From the NCBI RefSeq assembly GCF_001949145.1, contig NW_019091402.1, forward strand, positions 1,361,040-1,425,039: a stretch of DNA of 64,000 nt, in the 5' to 3' direction. Position numbers and translations under genes: made by a program. Shown here piece by piece: positions 59,359 to 64,000 of the stretch. The notes beneath the pieces were generated by a model, which was given only the letters and a program-made list of their open reading frames with translations, had not been told where the DNA came from and made no database searches. The stretch is from Acanthaster planci. Its lineage: Eukaryota > Echinodermata > Asteroidea > Valvatida > Acanthasteridae. Numbering within the stretch: the first letter of the stretch is position 1; each line of letters opens with the position of its first letter.

Positions 59359-60589
59359 GCACAGTCTGCAGCTCAGATCGGCAAACTCCAACCAAATTTG
59401 TCTGTTTGCCTTCTAGACCTATTTTAAGGATGTTAACGACATGCCCACAAGAGCAAGATCTAAGTGTTCATGTGAATGTACGTGGACTAGTATCTGTGTA
59501 TGTACAATGCACCTTGTTGGCAATGCACTAGACTCTCTCACCAGCCAAATACAAAATCTCTGGAACGAAACAGACAGCAAACAGCACCAAAAAATACCTC
59601 CCCAGTTTTGTTGGCATTACGTTTCTGGACTGAAACTGAATACAGGTGCGCAAATTTGCTGAACCAGACGCAGATTGCCGAGGGCCGCATGAGGCCCTGA
59701 AGGGATGAGCAAATAACAAAGGGGCAAGCCGAGGTCGTGACATCTCTGAACAACAAGTCCGAATAAACTACAGACAAAATGAAAGAATAGAAATATAGAC
59801 AGCCGGTCGATTATCTCGGTGCATGAAATAATGCATACTCAGAAAGTTAATCTGTACAGATTATCATGAAATTAAACAATTAAAAAAAAAAAAGGGTGAA
59901 ATACAGCCAAGACTGGAGGGGAACCATTGTATGTATGCACTTGTAGTAGCCAAGTTATTGTTTGCGCGCCCTCATTGGACAAACTTGTTAAATGCAAGGT
60001 CAAAAGTTGTTCGCCAATTTTTCTTCCGAAGCCTCATGCATGTCATGTTTATCGCTCTGTTTTGTGTGGAAACTTTGCGTTAAAAAGTCAGTTTATCCTC
60101 GGGATATTAAACCGGCTTGCAGCTTAAATACAGCCTATCATGTTGTTACTAAACACTACTGTCTTTTCTTAACCCTAACCGCCAAGCATATTGTTTGGCT
60201 TACACGACACAGTACTACAAAATACTAAGTAATAGTCTGAGCCTGAAGGACCTAACGCTACAGATTACTACTTCTGGCTAGGTTACTTCCATTGTTACTT
60301 GTACAGAGAACAATAAAGCCGTGCATTCATAGTGCCACAGCACTGTATGGTACATTGTCTTATCTATTGTATCTTATGGCTTCACAGAACAATAAAGTCA
60401 TGTCCTCTGACAAGCGACAGTGCTGAGTACTACATTTTACTACAAATAGTAATTTGTAGTATTATGTAGGGTTAGGGTTAATACATGTACAAGGAAATCT
60501 ACTTTGATGGCGTCTCCCTATTGCAGGGGTGAGATTGGAGGAAATCGAAATATCTACGAAGTAATCAGGGTCTATGATTTGTGTTGGCG

Positions 60590-60775
60590 TAAAGGTAGAT
60601 GTACCCCTTGAAATACAGTCTTCTAGTGTTCCATGTCAACTTTTACATGTAAAAACACCATAATGGTAAACCGTGGTTTTACAGATTTTGAAGAGACTGT
60701 TTGGAAAAATCTCAAAATCCTGAAAAACTTGACGACAAAAATCCTGAAATCAGGAAAAAGCCTGACAAATCTCAC
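60590..60775 (+). repeat. Dispersed repeat family D, copy 3
   Basis: It starts near TAGATGTACCCCTTGAAATA and ends CCTGAAATCAGGAAAAAGCC, then TGACAAATCTCACCCTG. It has an internal duplication of AAAATCCTGAAA. Confidence 0.55.
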
Positions 60776-63194
60776 CCTGCCACTGTGGAACAAGTACGTG
60801 TACATTGTACACACAGTACACATGGACCTAAATCTGAATCTTGATGGCATTTTTCTATATAGACGTCTTGAGTCTCAAGCTCTCGCAGAGTACTGGGCTT
60901 ACATATGTACCGGTATACAGTACATGTACATGTACATGGATACATACGTGTTCATCTTCAACACTTCTTACAACCTTGGCAAAAGACGCAACCCTTGCAA
61001 ATTTACTATAAATTTTCAATTTTAAGCAGCTGGTAACAGCCAAATGTCTCTGCAGAGGAATACATGCGAAAGTATACATCAGCCAATGTCCATAGGCAAG
61101 ACACTTTATTCTTACTGGTGTTTTGTCTCCATAAGGCAACACACACACCGTATCACAGTAAACTTGCCTGACTAACTGGCACAGGACCGAGTCCACTGCA
61201 GCGGCGGCAGAATGATTTTCAAAGGGGAGAAGTTGTTAGACTATCGGGCATCAGCATTAATAGGCCTATCCACTGAGCCCCCACCCCATTATATAGCCTA
61301 GGCCCTGCAAAATGTGTGTGAGGGGGGGGGGAATGCCCCGTAGTCGAAAAAGTAGGGAGGCAACTGGTCACCCTGCCCCCCCTTGCTTCCGCTGCCAGTG
61401 GTCCATAGGCAGTCCACTACAGTCTACCACAGTGTATGTACTGGTTTCACCGTACCAATGAATGCTGCATTAAATGTTGCTTTAATCCCCGAAACCAGAC
61501 TACCGGTAGTGTAACCAGTATCTAGCATATACACTGTACCGGTACATGTACATGAATGTAATATGCATGCTTGGCCAAATGAGGCTTTCCAATGTGTGAA
61601 CAATACGTGTGGGGTGAAATACATGTCTGGTCAAACTAAAGGGCACGTAGAAATTGACACAATTTGTTGCACGTACCGTACGGTGTACACTGCACCTTCT
61701 GGTACATGAAAATCATTTTTCAAACAGAATTTAGACTGAATGTTTGTGGCGCATCAAAAGATGAGGAACTGCTGTACAGTATTTCACTTGTTAATCCCAG
61801 CACACTGCAACCGACAAAACAGCGTCCCCGCAACAAGCTCTTGGTGGCTCACTTGAAAGTCAATTGTCCTGCCAAGAAGCTTTAAAAGAACACAAACAGG
61901 TTGGAAAAAAACAACCCACCGCCCAGCACTTCTTGGCAAAGAAAGCAATCTCAAGATGTGCATAAATTGTTCATTACAAAGGAAAAACGAAGCCTTGATT
62001 CACATCCGTCAATCCTCTTTTCCCGATAAAGCTCTATCCTTAAGGACACCATGATTGACCTCTTCGTTCCTGCCTGCTCCCCGACAGTCCATTTTCGGCG
62101 ACGAGAAATGTCGGGTGTTTTTCCACAAATCCATCTCCCGCCGAGACGGCCACTGCTGGATATCTCCGAGAAAACTTCAACAGGGGTTTGGAAAGGTTCA
62201 ACGTTGCGGGGGCTTCGAGAGCAATCACACACTCCGGCGGCCGAGAGGAGAGAAAACCTGACTGACGAGGGGCTTTCAGCCCACTCAGAAGTGTGGCGCG
62301 GGGTTTGCATTTCAGCATGGCAGACCGAAGATGAGTAGCGATCGGAAACTTTGCTATGAAGCACGGCTTGGCATGATGTGTTGACTTTGCACACTATAAA
62401 GTGCACGATGACAGCCACTGACAGCTGTTTGAAATTATTCACAATACTCTCTCTCCATAAAATACTGCTTATCTTTAGCAGGAAAAAAAAAATTCCTAAA
62501 AAGATGGCATATATACATGTACATCGGCATCATTGACACATGTACATGAACATGTAGGAAGCAGATACGTGTGTTTTGTCATGGTTGATTTGTTGGTTTT
62601 GTATAAATTTATATCGACTCAGAGATAGAATGGCCATTGAGACGACAGAGTGTGACGACTGCGATGTGCTCTCTGACTTAATACACTGAATTATCCAAAC
62701 AAACGGAAGGTGTTTATTGCCTTTTTCTGGACAGCACTAAAAGCCCGTGTCAGGGAAGGGACAGGAGCTGCAATAAATGCTCCAATTACCTACAACATCA
62801 TAGTGTCAGCAGTAATTGTACTTCAGCTGGTTTAAAGTCATTAGAGAAATGGCGGCAGGCACTCTGAATAATTCAAACACAGATGCAATGTACGTACATT
62901 AAACACCCCAGACATGTACGGTACATGTAGGCAACAATTCTTTTCTCAGATGTACTCTCTTCAAGAGCAAATTTATCTTCTATTCCGGTGTACTGGTACA
63001 CACATGTACATGTGACATCCAAGCGCAATGAAACCTCTCTCCGTTTTTCTGGACATTGGGGGGTGTCTCTGTGATGTCATTCAGGGAAGACAAAGTTCAT
63101 GTTCTTCTGTTCAATTTGTGCATCCAAAATCTCAACGAAAACGATTCTGTGAAAGGGTGTTTCCCTTTGCAATAAATGGAAGTTGATGGTATTC

Positions 63195-63510
63195 AAGTGT
63201 CGGCCATCTTGACTTGAGAGTGAGGTTAACCTTTTCAGTCTGGGAACCTGAGTAACAATAGCAGCAATGATTGAACGAAATACAAATATGCATTACCATC
63301 TCATGCTACATGTAGCTTATGTTTCATTCAATATTTTAATAATTCAAAAAAATTTGTTACAAATCTAAATATTTTAGACGATATTAAAAAAAGTGAAAGT
63401 GAGGCTTCTACTAGAATAGTCTGGTACGACCCCATTAAACTGATTAGATTGATTATTATGGGTTCGAAATAGATGTAGGTCCAAAATGGCTTCCCCAGGG
63501 TCTTTTGGCG
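63195..63510 (+). repeat. Dispersed repeat family B, copy 3
   Basis: It starts AAGTGTCGGCCATCTTGACT and ends near CCAAAATGGCTTCCCC. Blocks GTGAGGTTAAC, TCTGGGAACCTGAGTAA and GAATAGTCTGG are in the same order as in the other two copies. Confidence 0.55.
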
Positions 63511-63836
63511 TTAGCATAACGACCAAAATGAACCCAAAATTCTTTTTGAGATACCGGTAGCAAAGCCACAAATAAAGGCAAATTTTACAATTTTTACAAT
63601 GACAAAACCCGTCCGACTTAATCTGCTGGTTTGACTGCTCAGACAAGAGGGACTTTGATCGGGTTTTGACAAAGTGGGGGGAAGAAAATTGACACAAGTG
63701 CTTAAATAAGATGAGTGGACGTTGGCCAGTGGAACGTTGTGAGCAGCCTACAGTAGACAGATGCTCTCAGTTTAACCATGCTCATTTGTTTAGTTCTAAT
63801 ATTTCCCATACCGGCATTGTTATCTTTTTTTCCCAG

Positions 63837-64000
63837 GTTCCAAGCTGGAAATGGAGTCGTGCCCTTTGTTAACTGCGCATGCAGAGTACTAAGCTGCTTC
63901 AAACGTCTGGAGGAACCAGAGGAAAAACTGTGGAAGTTGCTGATTGATAAAAATCTGGCTCAGATGATGTTGGGGGGTGTGCGAGTTTGTTTCTGCATTC
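63837..64000 (+). CDS. Partial exon of an unidentified gene at the right edge
   Basis: A good acceptor (CTTTTTTTCCCAG) precedes an open frame starting at 63838 that runs to the end of the window with no stop. It includes FQAGNGVVPFVNCACRVLSC and KRLEEPEEKLWKLLIDKNLA. The sequence looks like amphipathic helices, as in HEAT or armadillo-type repeats, and GC content and codon use are exon-like. I do not recognise the protein. The right end may include intron, because a donor could lie near 63980. A chance open frame of 54 codons cannot be ruled out. Confidence 0.4.

Larger units (their letters stand above)
59416..63836. other. Stretch without a supported gene upstream of PDE7
   Basis: Contains repeats of families D (60590-60775) and B (63195-63510), ACATGT-type runs, a CpG-richer block with overlapping open frames on both strands (62050-62340) and a non-repetitive stretch (62600-62880). 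The PDE7 promoter presumably lies here. The 163-aa minus frame at 61951-62442 resembles no protein I know. Confidence 0.4.

Noticed and set aside
60466-60482. Telomere-like GTAGGGTTAGGGTTAA
   Set aside because: Fewer than three units; likely to occur by chance.
61951-62442. 163-aa minus-strand open frame as a gene
   Set aside because: No known similarity, overlaps open frames on both strands in a CpG-rich block, and has no convincing splice or start context.

Overview
This is invertebrate animal nuclear DNA. It is AT-rich, with short protein-coding exons separated by introns that carry GT/AG splice sites, many short foldback transposons and tRNA-derived SINE fragments, self-complementary ACATGT repeats, and one assembly gap (Ns at 11415-11768). 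The encoded proteins and their order point to a deuterostome. The foldback elements and ACATGT repeats remind me of echinoderms, perhaps a sea star, but that is an impression and not a demonstration.

Four genes can be rebuilt exon by exon, with reading phase kept across every junction. (1) EIF3I, + strand, 478-7216, nine coding exons, 327 aa: the WD40 subunit i of translation initiation factor eIF3. (2) ARMC1, - strand, 12151-8979, seven coding exons, 276 aa. (3) MTFR, + strand, 14221-17741, eight coding exons, 376 aa: the mitochondrial fission regulator family. (4) PDE7, - strand, about 59358-25219, fifteen coding exons, about 950 aa: a cAMP-specific phosphodiesterase that fills more than half the window and has an unusually long C-terminal tail.

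Layout: the EIF3I promoter and gene (1-7.8 kb) converge tail-to-tail on ARMC1, and the two predicted poly(A) signals are only about 50 bp apart. ARMC1 and MTFR are head-to-head over a compact promoter (about 12.77-13.0 kb). MTFR runs tail-to-tail into PDE7. A 6.6-kb stretch without exons (18.6-25.2 kb) is probably PDE7 3' UTR plus intergenic DNA. The 5' half of PDE7 has very large introns (13 kb at 40.3-53.3 kb and 5.8 kb at 53.4-59.2 kb), filled with repeats. At 63837 a possible plus-strand exon of an unidentified gene runs off the right edge.

The order and orientation ARMC1(-) MTFR(+) PDE7(-) is the arrangement I know from human 8q13 (ARMC1, MTFR1, PDE7A). PDE7B and MTFR2 are also neighbours on human 6q23. 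The window therefore appears to hold the unduplicated ancestor-like form of a vertebrate paralogous block. ARMC1 and MTFR both act on mitochondria, so their divergent pairing may be functional. I found no CRISPR array, intact tRNA or rRNA gene, or autonomous transposon coding region.
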